64,000 bases of DNA, taken from NCBI GenBank assembly GCA_037176905.1, contig JBBBWG010028090.1, positions 23,544 to 87,543 of the forward strand, in the 5' to 3' direction. Source of the DNA: Azolla pinnata (taxonomy: Eukaryota > Streptophyta > Polypodiopsida > Salviniales > Salviniaceae). Shown in pieces: positions 46,991 through 60,146 of this stretch (positions within the stretch are counted from its first letter, which is position 1; each line of letters opens with the position of its first letter). The position numbers were made by a program, and so were the translations under genes. The notes under the pieces are model-generated. The model was not told the origin of the DNA and did no database searches. It was given only the letters and a program-made list of their open reading frames with translations.

Positions 46991-49988
46991 TATATACAGA
47001 GATAAAGCTTGAATTATAGCTATGGGGGAACTACTGACACTCTTGCGTTGCATATCAAGCAAAATTTTAATGCATTAAAAGAGCAGTCAGTGATAGACTA
47101 TATATAGGCTCTCGTGTGCGCGTACCTCAAGCATCCCATTCGCATTCATTGTACGCAGCATGGGCATGCGCATTGGAGGGCGTTCAAGTCCATTAAATGC
47201 TCTCTCGTCGTCGGAAAGTCAACTTACTCAAGTACAAGTTGATAGATTTCGAGCGCATTTAATGCAATGGGCATTTACTCGCTTTCCTTCCCCGGAAACC
47301 CTAATTCTTGCCGTGCCCGGGAACCTTGATTCTTGCCAATGTGTATATTGACGGAGGCCTCAGTGATCGATCGATCGATCCGTCTGTTTGTTCATCCATC
47401 TCCGTTTCGTAATGTGCTTCCCACTTCCGAGGGATGCGGATCATTCGTAATATAAAGATGCTGGTGATATTTGAGCTGGTGAAAACGGAATCGGAAAAGC
47501 AGGAGAGACAGTCTGCGTACGTTACTGCGACGAACCGGACGACGGGAAATGGAGGCAGGATCTGTCACGAAGTCCAAACAGGCTGTGTCGTTTGCATCGT
47601 TCGATCTCAGAGACAAATGATGGGGATCTGATCATTGTCAGAAGCGTTGTAGAAGAACAGATTGCTAGAACTAATATCCAGTTCATCCCGGCTTTGTGAC
47701 CACATTTGTATTACTATATACAAGCATGCATGCACGCATGCATACATACATACATACACGTACACACAAACACACACATACATACATACATTCATTCATA
47801 CATACATTCATTCATACATACATTCATACATACATACATGTCGATGCAGCACTAGTCGATGCAGGCATCATGCAGCATTGCTATACATACAGATCGACCT
47901 GTCGATCCAATGATTGCGTGCATACATACATCCACATCCATCCAGCATCGCACACATCCATATGCACATCCATCCACATCCCAAATGTACATACATCCAC
48001 CACCACAGATCGATCCACATCCCAAAATGCACATACATCCGCCACGCATCCATCCATCCCCATACAAAATACATTGTAACCTTTGTGCTCAGCAACCATG
48101 CATGCATGCATGCATGTCTTCCTACACGTACGCACACATGCATAAACGCACCCCACACATGCATCTGCACATGCATAAACGCACCCCACACATGCATGTG
48201 CACATGCATGAACGCACCCCACACATGCATGCACATGCACGAGCAGCATGCATACATACAGACCTACCTACATCCGTACTGATGTACCATGGCCATGGCG
48301 CACAACATGCATGCATGCTCGCATCGTCACCATCATCACCATCATCACCATCACCACCTTCTCGGGGAGAACCTGCAGCTATGGCGACGCTGCGCCATCT
48401 CTGGTGTACAGCTCCCGCCGGCCAACGCAATTCAAACGGAGAGAAGCTTTCATTTCTGGTTTTCTCTCTCTCCGGTCGTCCTCACTCGCCATCGTCGTCT
48501 TCATTTTTGTGGCACCCAAGGCTCCCACAGACCCAGACGCAAACGACCAGGTTTTTCTCTTCCTCCATCTCTCCCAGGTTCTTTCGTCTACTTCTTTCGC
48601 TTTACTTCTCGTTTCCTGTTCCGCCAGAGTGGCATTGCGGGGTGTACTGTCTACAAGCGTATTGAATCTTTTCCAAAGTAAAGGATTTTGTGTGAGGATC
48701 ATTGTAGTAGAGAATGCCGTGCTTTCTAGGGTATAAGTCGGCTTTTCAAGCGCTATCTCCCCCTCTAGATTCTCTTCTTCTTCTTCTTCTTCTGAATCTG
48801 CTTTTCCTTGTATATCTCTTTCTTGCTCCTGTACTTCTCAATGTTTCCACCACAGAAGATTCGTTCCATCGTATGCCTAAGTTTGTAAAGATGTCTTGTT
48901 TGCACTTAGAGGTTACTTATATGAAAGGATTTAGCTCTCCGCTCCTCTTTTAAGCTCAAGCGCTCTGTTATATTTTCCTCGTTTCCTCTTCTTCTTCTTC
49001 TTTTTCTTGTTTCTGTTTTCCACCATAGTTTGTGCAAATACTCTTATTTAGCCATTTAGTTGAAATGATCGTCCTGCATGTAGAGAAACTTCTTCCATCT
49101 CTTTGAATTTTGTGATATATGTACGTTGTAGACATTGCTGTCACCTGCAGACCTAGGTCCACTCATATATGATTTCCGTGGGAGTATGGAGCAAAAGATC
49201 ACAGAGAGGTTACAGGTGGAGTTTTACAAGGAAGGGATTTGATTCAACATGCTCAATAACAAGTTTTCTGATTAAAGCTTAATCTGGACATCTTTATGAG
49301 CGCCAGGGACAGATTTAGCTCCTAATTCTGATATTTCAAAATTTTAAAAGATGTTGTCAAGTGCATTTCTGATTATGCCAATCTAGTTATTTAAGTTCAG
49401 CAAGGGTTCAGAGGATAAAGGTTCCAGAGATTTTTCCGAGGTTTCAGAGCATGAAAGCTATAAATCTGGAGGGATTTCTAAGGTTTTGAAGCAGGAAGGC
49501 TGCTAATTTAGACATTTATGAGCAAGTTCCAACCGAAAAATCTACAAATATAGAGGTTTTCAGGACTAAAGATGCCAATATGTTCCCACTTCGTGAGGAT
49601 CCATGATAGAGTATCAGCGAATTCAAGTCGTTTCTGAGTTCAGAAACTTTAAGTTAAAACACTGCTAGTTTAGGTATCAGACAGAGCTTCCAGAGCAGAA
49701 AAGCTGCCAATGATGTTTATGAGTTTTCAGGTAAGAAAAGTATGATATTTAAGCTTTTCTTGGGAGATTTCATGGCAGTAAAGCATTTCTTTGAGTTTTG
49801 AGAGCAGAAATGGGCTGATCCCAGGTTTTCTTGAAGATTTGAGAGCTGAGAAGCTCCAAGTGTGTTGTTATTGTACCACTGCTTTTGAGCAGGGAAAGCT
49901 GCTAAAGTAGAGTGTTGTTTTGGAGCTAAGTTGATCAGTGAATGCTGTTTTAGCTTTTGTAAGCAGTCCTGTGTTGTAGCTTAGAGGG
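46991..49988. other. Non-coding and 5' leader DNA before the kinase gene
   Basis: From 47715 to 48330 the plus strand is a mosaic of CATA, CATC, ATGCATGC and CACCAT microsatellites; the many Tyr/His/Thr-rich frames there are rejected. From 48370 to 49988 the DNA is ordinary; part may be 5' UTR exons or introns of the kinase gene, since phrases like 'gagcagaaaagctgc' and 'gagttttcagg' recur in diverged form (49430-49900). No other gene recognised. Confidence 0.45.
47715..48330. repeat. Microsatellite mosaic (CATA, CATC, ATGCATGC, CACCAT)
   Basis: Alternating short blocks: (CATA)n and (CATTCATA)n at 47740-47840, (CATCCA)-rich DNA at 47930-48060, (CATG)n at 48098-48116, a 30 bp unit 'catgcataaacgcacccc' repeated about three times at 48138-48230, and (CATCAC)n at 48325-48355. 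The block is strand-asymmetric, C/A-rich on plus. Confidence 0.9.
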
Positions 49989-52900
49989 ATGGGCTGCGTG
50001 TGCTCAAGGGATACCTTTACAGGAGTACATGGAGATTTCAATTTCAGCAGAGCAATGATGCAATGCTCGAAGAGGAAACCTTCCGGTTCAGCAAGATTTG
50101 ATGGAGAAGAAATAATCACCAACGGTATCAGCATAAGCAAAACTGAGGTAGAGAAAGAGAATGCAGATGAGAAAAAGATCAATGGGATCGCGATGATGAC
50201 TCATATTGAACACGATGTTGGAAGGAAAGAAAAGCAGTGTAAACCGACCATGGATAGACCAAGAAATCTACCTAATCATATAGAAGGTGAACAAATAGCT
50301 GCCGGTTGGCCCGCTTGGCTCTCAAATGTAGCCAAAGAAGCTATACATGGTTGGATCCCGAGAAGAGCAGATTCTTTTAAGAAGCTTGATAAGGTAATTC
50401 TTTGTCAATGTTAAATCAAGTTTCTGTTTGTTTCCATTACTTTTCATGTTCATTCAAATCTTTCCGTGCTTTATATGCTGTTTCCACTTGTTATTTTTAC
50501 TATGATTTTCTCAATTGTATACTCGATGCTGTGTAGGTCTGCTTTCCAGTTGAGTTTATTGTTACGGAAGCATGGCTAAAAATAAGAAATGTTGATGTTC
50601 TCATTCAATAAGCACATAGAGAGAAAGAATTTAGAATGAAAGAAATAAATATATGTCAATGTTTCAGGAGGCAATAGTGCATTTAAAGGAAAAAACATAC
50701 ACTAGGTCAGCATGTTCTAAAACAAGATATGTTACGTCTCGAGAGAATTAAGAGACTATCAAGAAATCTAACCTACAGTGTCTTTCAGATGCAGACATCT
50801 GTGCACTGTTTCACTTTTCGCTTAAAACCAATCAATTTGCTAAACCTGAAGTTTGTCTTGTATATGTGGTCAGATGTTTTGGTTGTGGCATCGTAGAAAA
50901 AATTCTAGAGTTAGTACTAATCGTATTTGTATCCCTTGTATATTTGTAGATTGGACAGGGCACTTATAGCAACGTATACAAAGCACGTGATTTAGAAACA
51001 GGGAAAATTGTTGCACTGAAAAAAGTGAGGTTTGACAATCTGGAGCCAGAGAGTGTTCGATTCATGGCTAGAGAAATTCAAGTTGTACGACACCTCAACC
51101 ATCCAAATGTGATAAAACTGGAAGGTTTAGTCACATCCAGGATGTCTTGTAGTCTTTATCTTGTTTTCGAGTACATGGAACATGATTTAGCTGGCCTCTC
51201 AGCCTCTCTTGGGAAAACATTCACTGAAGCACAGGTGAGTTAAAGATATACTATCTTTAGGGAGATAACTCTAGATCTTCATTACATCTCCCAATGCCGT
51301 TTGTCAATCCCCTTGAGCAATAATAGTGCTTTTTTAACAATTATTTCGTTAGGTCATTGTGTTTTCTCAACATTATGTGCTATCCTAGCAGCTACATTAT
51401 CTCTTTTTCTCTAATTTGGTGTGGTCCAGGGCATTCACGACAATACGGGAAACTTGGCTACCTGAGAGTTTTTCCTTTATCTTTATTAGCACAAGGCGTA
51501 GTTCTCATTATTAGCATTATTTCCTTAGCATCTTGATGGGGTTCTTGGACAGGTTAAATGCTATTTGCAACAGTTGCTTAGGGGGTTGGATCACTGTCAT
51601 AGTCGAGGTGTTCTTCATCGAGACATAAAGGGATCCAATCTTCTTCTTGACGATTCAGGAATGTTAAAAATTGCTGACTTTGGCCTAGCTACTTTCTTCC
51701 ATCCTGATCAAAATCAACCATTAACGAGCCGTGTTGTTACCTTATGGTATCGCCCACCTGAATTGCTTTTGGGTGCAACAGAGTATGGAATTGGTGTAGA
51801 CCTTTGGAGCACGGGGTGTATCCTTGCAGAACTCCTAGTTGGAAAACCCATTATGCCAGGGAGAACTGAGGTCAGCGTGCCTTATTGTTTGTTTTGCTTA
51901 TTTTATGTGGCCAACAGTCGGCTTATCTAAAACAACACATTTTAGGTTGAACAACTGCACAAGATATTTAAACTTTGTGGTTCTCCATCAGAAGAGCACT
52001 GGAGGAAATCAAAGCTTCCACATGCCACTATTTTTAAGCCAAAACAGCCATACAAGAGGTGTATTGCAGATACTTTCAAAGATTTTCCACCATCATCTTT
52101 GGCATTACTAGAAACTTTGCTTTCCATAGAGCCACAAAATAGGAGTACAGCATCAACAGCATTGAATAGTGAAGTAAGATATCTCTACTTTTGTCTCTGA
52201 GGGTTTCAAATGGAAATTCATCTTTTGTTGACAAAGAGCTTGTTCCCTCTCAGTTTTTCACAACTCTACCACTTCCATGCGATCCTTCAATTCTTCCAAA
52301 ATACCCGCCAAGCAAAGAACTAGATGCAAAATTACGGGATGAAGAAGCTTGGAGGTAAGGTTCTAATCAAATGTTACTCGAATTCCCTGTAGATTTAGAG
52401 CTTTTGAATTACCTGCAGAGTGCAACCTTTCTATTATATGTTGCTCTATATCCTTGTAGATGCATGAGATGTGCCAAAAAGCTTTCTATTACATGTCACT
52501 CTATATTTTTGAAGATATAAGCTTCTTATGAGATGCTACACCGAGTAATTGCGAATAAATGTTGGTATCAGATGTTACCACGTGTCTGTTAGATGTAAGC
52601 TGTCTATGAGATGTTATTCCGTATGCATGTGGATATAATATTCGATGAAATATTCACTCAAAATCAGTGTAGATCCTTGTCAATATAAGTTTTCATGTGA
52701 TCGTTTCTTCTGTAGAGTCATTCATATTATATTTCTTTAATTATATTAGACAAAGAGCGGCTGGAGACAGAGTACATGGCACGGATGCCTCACAACCTAC
52801 AAGTAAAGCCATCCCTGCTCCAGATGCAAATGCAGAGCTAGCGATATCCATTCAGGTGAACTGGGCTCAAGTTTAAATTCTTTGCGGTGTTTAGCTAACA

Positions 52901-53742
52901 ATAAGTGTGCTATGTGTATAAGTGATAAAACGACAATCATGTGCATTTCTAACTAAGCAGTGGGCCATTACTGATGTGCAGAAACGCAGGTTGATCTCAC
53001 ATACGTCTGTAAAAAGTCAATCTGAAAAATTCAATCCTCGACAAGAAGAAGCAGAGGGGTTCCCAATAGATCCCCGTAATGCTGATGGAAGTAAACCTCC
53101 ATCAAATGGTAATTTAGCGGATGTGAGAATGAAGAAAGAGAATTCAAGAAATGCTCCCAGCTCAGCATCTCAACCAGTTCATAATCGCACTCAGAGTGCA
53201 GTATTATCCAACGTTCTTTCAAGGGATAGTAAATGTGTAGGACGAAGGCAAGGTTCTATTGCAGCAAAAGGTGATGGACAAAGAACAGCATGTAATGATT
53301 TAGAAAATTCCCAAGTTCACGGCCCAGCTCGACGTGCTCAGCTGAACATGGTAATCTTATTGACAAATCAACTGCATCCTGTGCTTGCCAATACAAGAAG
53401 AGAAAATAAAAGTCTTCATAATTTGTGTGATTTATGCATTACAAAAGAAAGCGACGATCTTAAACTTAGTAGTCTGATCAATATACAAGAAAGAGTGATT
53501 TTGGCTGACTAGAGTTGGTTCCCGTGCAGGATCTGAATATCAGACAAGCTGACCGAACACACTTCTCTGGACCATTGCTCCACCCTTCAGCAAATTATGA
53601 TGAGATACTAGGATTACACAAAAGGCATGTACAACGAGTCATTCGGCATCCTTGGCAAGGAAGAATTCAAAATCCAGGCAATGCTCTATCTTCTAATCAG
53701 ATGTCGTGGCCCAGTATTTCTAATGGAAACCGCAAGATGTAA
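49989..53742 (+). CDS. Cyclin-dependent-kinase-related Ser/Thr kinase with N-terminal acylation site
   Basis: Eight exons join in phase: 49989-50393, 50950-51234, 51553-51870, 51946-52173, 52254-52354, 52750-52855, 52982-53350 and 53530-53742, giving 674 residues. It belongs to the plant CDK-like group that includes At1g54610 and IBS1. The start MGCVCSR is a classic myristoylation plus palmitoylation signal, so the protein is probably tethered to membranes. The linker ends WPAWLSNVAKEAIHGWIPRR, conserved in the group. Kinase domain at about 133-417: GQGTYSNVY, VALKK, the cyclin-helix-like ESVRFMAREI, EYMEHDLAGL, catalytic HRDIKGSN, DFG in IADFGLA, and VVTLWYRPPELLLG. The C-terminal tail carries the group signatures PAPDANAEL and HFSGPLLHPSANYDEIL, which supports the last intron (53351-53529). 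Without that splice the frame stops at 53512. Confidence 0.93.
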
Positions 53743-54900
53743 ACAAAAACAGAACAACAGGGTAATGGAAAACCAAGCCATGCCGCAACGGAGTAATGCA
53801 CAAAAAGAACCTTAGCAGAACTCCGACTGAAATGCGAGGGCTTACGGTGAGAGCGTGCGATAGCAAATGGGACATTTATGAGCTCCATTTCCTGGTTGAT
53901 GTCTCTCTGCCTCTCCTGTTTCTGTTTCAGGAGAAATGCTGTCATATCTGGTCATCTATCGATAGATTTTCTCCTCCAGACAGCTTGAATGCAAATTTGA
54001 GAAGGTGGAGGGAGACATTGGAGTGACCGATGCTCTGGTATATATCTTTATTACTCATATATGATGTTCTTCTATTAACATGAAAGAACAGTTCCAGCAA
54101 GTACATTTCCTCCGAAATACTTCGAATGGTTCGGAGCAGTAGTACCATCAAACTTTCCAGAGGGAAATCATGCTCTTCACTTAACATGTAAGAGCAGTTT
54201 CAGCAAAGTAATAGACACAGATGTAAATACATATATAGATATAGACATTGCAAGTGCTATATATGAGATGCTTTACTGTTGTTATGTCAGAATGGCTATG
54301 CTTTGTCCATGCTTCCCCACCATCTAACAAACACTGGCCATTGTTGTAAGAAAACCGAATTCATAGGTTCCATTAGGTGTATGTAGCGCTATTTCAGACT
54401 TCAGCCGATGAATTTGTATGTTGTAAAGTTTGTGTATTGATTGAATGCAAACATTTCAAGCATTTCATTAATTACAGAACATGTGAGGTGCAAATCCAAT
54501 TCTATTGAGGGATGACACTTATAATCGATCGAATCGGCAAGTTTCATCTGCTTTTGCGAATTTCTGTTTGAACCTTCATACAGAACCCCGAGGATTGCTT
54601 TTTGTTTAGAAAATAATCTTGTATCGTGCAAAAACCAAAAATGCATCCTTTCTGCCTTTGGCTGTGAAAATTCATCAACAATGCCCCCGACTTCGAGTTT
54701 GCAAAATCAGTAGATCCCAAACTGCGCACAAGACAGTAAGAAATCCTCTCGAACTCATCCAAAGCAACAAAGTTTTTAATGCCATAGTCTGGAGTTCTAT
54801 ACTATGAGCTCTAGCACAAATAAATATATGTTTTTTGATTATATACGTGTGTGAAATGACTGCCCGTGTCAAGTTCTTGATTCGGACCCAACGGATACCG

Positions 54901-55022
54901 TAAACCCTAAATCCTAAACCCTAAACCCTAAACCCTAAATCCCAAAGAAACCCCAAACCCTAAACCCTAAACCCCAAACAAACCCCAAACCTTGAAACCC
55001 TAAACCCTAAACCTTGAAACCG
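54901..55022 (-). repeat. Interstitial telomere-like repeats (CCCTAAA)n, degenerate
   Basis: About ten CCCTAAA units on the plus strand, several changed to CCCCAAA, CCTAAAT or CCTTGAAA. The block lies about 430 bases upstream of the PRP4 start codon. Confidence 0.9.
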
Positions 55023-55187
55023 ATCTAGGCAAGCCAATCGGACAAAGTAACATGCTAGGGTTTGTTCTCGACGCCAGATGGATGCAGATCGCGGCCACGT
55101 CGAATCTGGGGCACACAACCCGAGCTACGTTTTCCGGAGGACGAAATCCGTACGCGTTATGTACGTAGAGTCGATAAGGCTTGTTCC

Positions 55188-55285
55188 GTGCCGGATACGG
55201 ATACGGATACGGATACGGATACGGATACGGATGGGGGGATTGCGCCGTGTGTACGGACACCGTACGTACGTACGTACGTACGTAG
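55188..55285 (+). repeat. (GGATAC)n and (TACG)n microsatellites
   Basis: Seven GGATAC hexamers at 55194-55235 are followed by six TACG tetramers at 55260-55284. They lie in the probable 5' UTR or promoter of the PRP4 gene. The TACG run is self-complementary. Confidence 0.93.
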
Positions 55286-55450
55286 ACGTACATACGGCAC
55301 CGTAGATACGGAGCGACGGTTTTGTATTTTCTTTTTCCCTCCTCTGTGTGTTTTGTTGTTGTTAGGGTTTTTGGTTCCTTTTGTTCTTTGGCGTCTTCTG
55401 TGTGTTTCTTCTGTCTGTGTTTTAGGGTTTACTCCTCCGTCTCGATCGCC

Positions 55451-58400
55451 ATGGCGGAGCCTGTCGTCCCTCTTCCTCCCCCTCAGCCCATGGAAGAAGA
55501 CGGCGGAGAAGCGGAGAAGCACGGGGACGCCATGCTGGAGGAGGGAGACGATGACATCGAAGAAGAAGAAGAAGAAGAAGAAGAAGAAGAAGAAGAAGAA
55601 GGAGGCGATGGCGATGGCGATGGTAAGGGAGCCGCCGGAGCTGCTGCTGCTGAGGCTCCCCCGGAGATGGAGAAGCACGGGGAGGCCGCCCCCTCGAAGT
55701 CCAAGAAGAGGAGCAAAGAGCTTGGCGACGCTGCCGCTGCAGATCTGTACGAGGTCTCGGAGGAGAGCAAGAAGGCCAAGGAAAGGCAAGAGCTTGCGCT
55801 GCAGCAGTTCTTGATGGCCCGACGAGCCAAGGCTCTCGCTGTCCCCACCAACGATGCCGTCGTCCGGCTTCGCCTTCGGAGCCTCGATCAACCGATCACT
55901 CTCTTTGGGGAAAAAGAAATGGAAAGGCGGGAACGGTTGAGAGATTTGATGGCGCAGCTCGATGCAGAAGGCTCTCTGGACTCCTTCTTGAACTCTTCGC
56001 ATGCGTTCGGGGCTTCTCTAGCCGAAAACGGGATCCTTAAAGAAGAAGAGGAAGAGATCGAAGAGATTCAGACCTCGCCTTTTTACACCGAAGGAAGTCA
56101 GGATTTACTCAAAGCTAGGGTTGACATGGCGAAGTATTCGATTCCCAGAGCTGCGGCCAGGATTGCTAGAATGAAACAGAAGAGGGAGAACCCTGACGAA
56201 GATGAGGATGCTGAACTGGATCACGTTCTCAAAAGTATGGCGCAAATGTCTATGAGTTGTAGCCAAATTGGAGATGAGAGACCGATTTCTGGATGTGCTT
56301 TCTCACCTGATGCGACATTGCTTGCTACAAGGTAAGATCTCTCTTCTCTTGCTTCCTCAATTTACAAGATGGAAAGACAAATCGTATCACCTGTCTACAG
56401 ATGCTGTGATGTCTGTCTTTGTTGTATATTCATTCTCTGCGTGGGTGATTATTGTCCATATAATATTCTGTGTACATTCTCGCCACTCTTTGTGTCTATG
56501 CTTGAAAACCGAGCTGAGTGATTGAGATTCGAGGTATGTATGATAAGTTAAAGACGTAGAATTTGGCTGCCTGGCTTTGTTGTTTCAGAAATGTTGTAAA
56601 AATTTGATTTTTATTTGACTTATTACTGTAAAACCGGCATGGCTCTCATGCATCTCCACATGTTTCAGAAACGTTGTAGAAAATTGATTTTTAGTAGATC
56701 TATTACTGTAAAACTTGTATGGCTCTCATGCACACCAACAGAATATATAATATATAACGTTATATCTATCTACCTCCTGTAGTCGTTTCTTGAATGCAGC
56801 CCTTCATCCTATCATTGGTACAAATGTCACCCCCTCTGGAAGTCACAATGCATACAATAAATTGAACAGATATGCTGCATTTTTCAGTCATAATCCTGTA
56901 GCCATAATTATTCAGGTGAGGTTTTTTTTTGTGTCAGGATGATGTAGAATCCTATAAATATCTTTCTTCTGGACATTCTGGTGTGCCTGTGTTCTCTGCT
57001 ATACGCCTGGTTCTTTTGAAAAAAACCCGCATAAGAAACTGCATTTTCTTAACAGATGTCTTTCCACAACAGTGAATTTTTTGTACCCATACATTGAAGT
57101 CGCCTAGCAGTTAGGTGGTGGTGATGGAGTTCTTATAGTAGCCAAAATGTTCAAAGAGTGAATTATAGTAGGTTGTGTTAACTGTCCCCTTCCCCCCCTT
57201 CAGAACAAAGAGATCAATTGAATCATTTTGGGAAAACCAGAAGTTGAAATATTTGTGTATAGATGGATTTACGTATATATTGAGGGATTACGTGGAAAGA
57301 AACGTTTCCTTCAATTGAAAAATGACTGTTCAACCTAGCTGATTGACAAAGTGCCTGTGTTTTGACTGCTGGGCAGTCTTTTGATCAACAATGTGTAGTT
57401 TTGACTTATGTGCAGTCTTTTGATCGACAATGTGCCTGTGTTTTTTATAGTGGATGGAGTTGTGTAACGAAAGTGTGGAATGTCCAAAACATGGAGAAGA
57501 AGGCAGTACTGAAAGGTCACACTGAGCGTGTTACCTCAGTCACATTCTCACCCACTGATAGATTCTTGGCAACTGCTTCTGCTGATCGCACAGCCATCTT
57601 ATGGGATCTTGAGGGATCATTAATAAGGAAGTTTGAAGGCCATCTTGATCGGTTGGCTCGCCTTGCTTTCCATCCCTCGGGTGCGTATCTGGGAACCGCG
57701 AGTTTTGATAAGACTTGGAGGCTGTGGGATGTTAATACTGGTATTGAGCTGCTGTTACAGGAAGGTCACAGTCGCAGTGTGTATGGAATAGCCTTTCAAG
57801 GTGATGGTGCCTTGGCTGCATCTTGTGGCCTTGATGCTCTAGCTCGTGTCTGGGATTTGCGAACTGGACGTAGTGTTTTAGCTTTGGAAGGCCATGTCAA
57901 AACAGTAAGTGCCATCTCATCATTGCGTGATGTTTTTTCATGTGATCATGATGTAGGTGAAAAAACCTTCCGTCTTTGTGAATTTTTACAAAGGACATAC
58001 AACCTTTCAAAAAAGTTCCCAGCACAAACGGATTCACCCCTGTTGTAAAATTTGACTAATACACAGTAGAATCGTAAACATTCAAGAAATAGCAGTGGAA
58101 ATGCTGTTTCCAAGTAATTAAAAATGTTAATATAATGTTTTATTGTGGGGTTTTGGCCAGGTGCTTGGTCTGGACTTTTCTCCCAATGGCTACCATCTGG
58201 CCACAGGTAGTGAAGATCATACTTGTCGTATCTGGGATTTGAGGAAAAGGAAGACATTGTACATTATACCGGCACATAATTCATTGATATCACAAGTGAA
58301 ATATGAGCCTTTCGAGGGTTATGTTTTGGCCACTGCATCATATGATAATACTTGCAGGGTAAGCTATCGGTAGACATTAGATTTGCAATATATGGATTAT

Positions 58401-58818
58401 TTTGACTGGAACTTTTTTGGTGCAAAATATTTATATTATGAGTGTTTTATAATTACTGATAAAGTGACTTGCATTCGTTTGGTGAAAACAATCTGGACTA
58501 AATTTGCCTTCGCTAAAATTATTTCTAGATATGGTCAGCAAGGGATTTCAAGCTTGTTACGACACTTGCAGGGCATGAAGGAAGGGTCATGGGCATTGAT
58601 TTGACTGGAGGTAAGTATGTGCTTTACTGTGAGTGAAAAAAAATGTTCTAACTGTTTATTTTGAGGGTCCTTATTCATTTTATGTTTCTGCAGATGGACA
58701 ACTTGTGGCCTCTGTATCTTTTGATCGAACGATCAAACTGTGGTCTGAAAATGTGTCAAATCACAAAAATGAAGATGATTTACTTTCTGAGAAACCAGAA
58801 AATGGTTTACCGTATTAG
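55451..58818 (+). CDS. LIS: U4/U6 snRNP protein PRP4 / LACHESIS, WD40 splicing factor
   Basis: Five exons join in phase: 55451-56331, 57451-57904, 58161-58358, 58529-58610 and 58694-58818, giving 579 residues. PRP4 is a core component of the U4/U6.U5 tri-snRNP in the nucleus; its Arabidopsis ortholog LACHESIS restricts egg-cell fate. The N-terminus has an acidic run encoded by a (GAA)n stretch (residues about 37-50), a Lys-rich segment, then the SFM motif at about 132-185 (VVRLRLRSLDQPITLFGE, EMERRERLRDLM). From residue 280 come seven WD40 repeats, such as GHTERVTSVTFSP, GHLDRLARLAFHPSGAYLG, EGHSRSVYGIAFQGDGALAA, VLGLDFSPNGYHLATGSEDH, IPAHNSLISQVKYEP and GHEGRVMGIDL, ending SFDRTIKLWS. The start at 55451 sits in CGCCATGG; an in-frame ATG at 55322 exists but lies in the leader. 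The gene is complete. Confidence 0.95.
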
Positions 58819-60146
58819 AGTCCAAGATGGATCTGCTGGTTGAAATTTTGTAAATGTAACATTGAAGTCTTTTGAAAACTAAAATTTCTGGATTCTTCTG
58901 AAAGGAAATGGAGCAAAGGTGTAAAACTGAGGCTCAAAGGTCAGATCATTTGCATGTTTCAATCTGCACGATTCTTTGTCCGAATCTTGTTTCGAGATAT
59001 TTGGATTGGGGTAACATTGAGATGATGAACAGAGATGTAGGCATTCTGTGCTGAACAATGACACAGCAGAAGGTTTTTTCTGATGGTGGGGTGTTTGAAC
59101 CATTACTAAGGAATCAGCTTGAATCCTTGCAGCTCTTGTGGGGTCTCTATGTAATGGCAGAAAATTCACCACAATATGTTCATTAAAACTTTGAATCACT
59201 TGCATTTGCTATTGACATGCATTTGTCTGATGTTATTATTGGCTGCTGCTAGTAATTGATCAAGCATTGAATGGCGAGATTAATTTGCCGACCACCAAAT
59301 GATCAATAACTTTGACCATCGACGAATCACTGTTGTATAATTAGTCCTATTATTATGATCGATCACTATCAGCATGGTCCAAAATGTGCACTCTATGAGG
59401 GCGATTTGATGCATGGGAGTTTGTAATTAGGGCAACAGCATTAATTCTGTTGCAGCATAACCAACAAATTTGCAATATGAATTATAAGGATTAGTGGATT
59501 AATCAATCTCTTAATCTGCCTAGCACATTATTAAAGGTTCTACAACAATCGGATCAGATGTTGCATTAAACAAGAATGTAAATGCTAAGTACAGATCATG
59601 TCATTGATATATCTAATTAGTTATCGATTGCAGCCAGATACATGAACCTTAAAGAGCTCATGAGCAAGCCAGATCTCTGGACTGTTGCACCGTTTTGTTT
59701 GAGGATTCGATGAAGTTGATCAAGAAGATTGTATAGATAGTTGGATCAGAGGTATAGAAGAGGTTGATGTGATCATGATCCTCATCGTTCTGTGAAGTAA
59801 CCAAATCATGATGTTGTAAATTATGACCCACGACAGATCCCGAGCTTGTCTCCCTTTCCCGCCTCGTTCACGGAAGAATCATGCAAAGATGGATGATCTT
59901 TGGGCCAAAATTGCTGTGCCATCAGGTTACATGGCAAGCTTGGTGTTTGCATCCGCTGAGAGGCCTAACTCGTCGCCATGAAAACAGGTACAAGGAGTGC
60001 GGATCTTGCTTTCATTTCACTATGCCCAAGAATTGGGGAACTTGCTTTCGTTTCAATATTGCCAGGAATTGTGGAAGAAAGAGGCTCGCACGATGCAATA
60101 GTGAAGAAAGAAAGGGTTCCTTGGAATAAAGAAGTGATTAGACTTC
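58819..60146. other. Intergenic DNA between PRP4 and PPR genes
   Basis: Contains the PRP4 3' UTR and the region before the PPR start codon. Two overlapping frames at 59881-60208 run up to the PPR gene in other frames; they may hold a leader exon or the remains of a lost N-terminus, but no transit peptide or PPR motif is clear. Nothing else recognised. Confidence 0.5.

Larger units (their letters stand above)
53743..55450. other. Intergenic DNA and leader of the PRP4 gene
   Basis: No further gene recognised. The left part is the kinase 3' UTR. 'caagtacatttcctcc' and 'aacatgtaagagcag'-type phrases suggest weak local repetition at 54070-54210. The right part contains three simple-repeat blocks listed separately and a pyrimidine-rich leader (55322-55450) before the PRP4 start codon. 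Confidence 0.5.

Noticed and set aside
48098-48250. Possible CRISPR-like array of short spaced repeats
   Set aside because: Spacing is irregular, repeats are simple CATG/CATA DNA, and the window is a plant nuclear genome.
47662-48736. Several overlapping frames rich in His, Thr and Tyr on both strands
   Set aside because: All follow from CATA, CATC and CATG microsatellites. All frames are open because the repeats lack stop codons.
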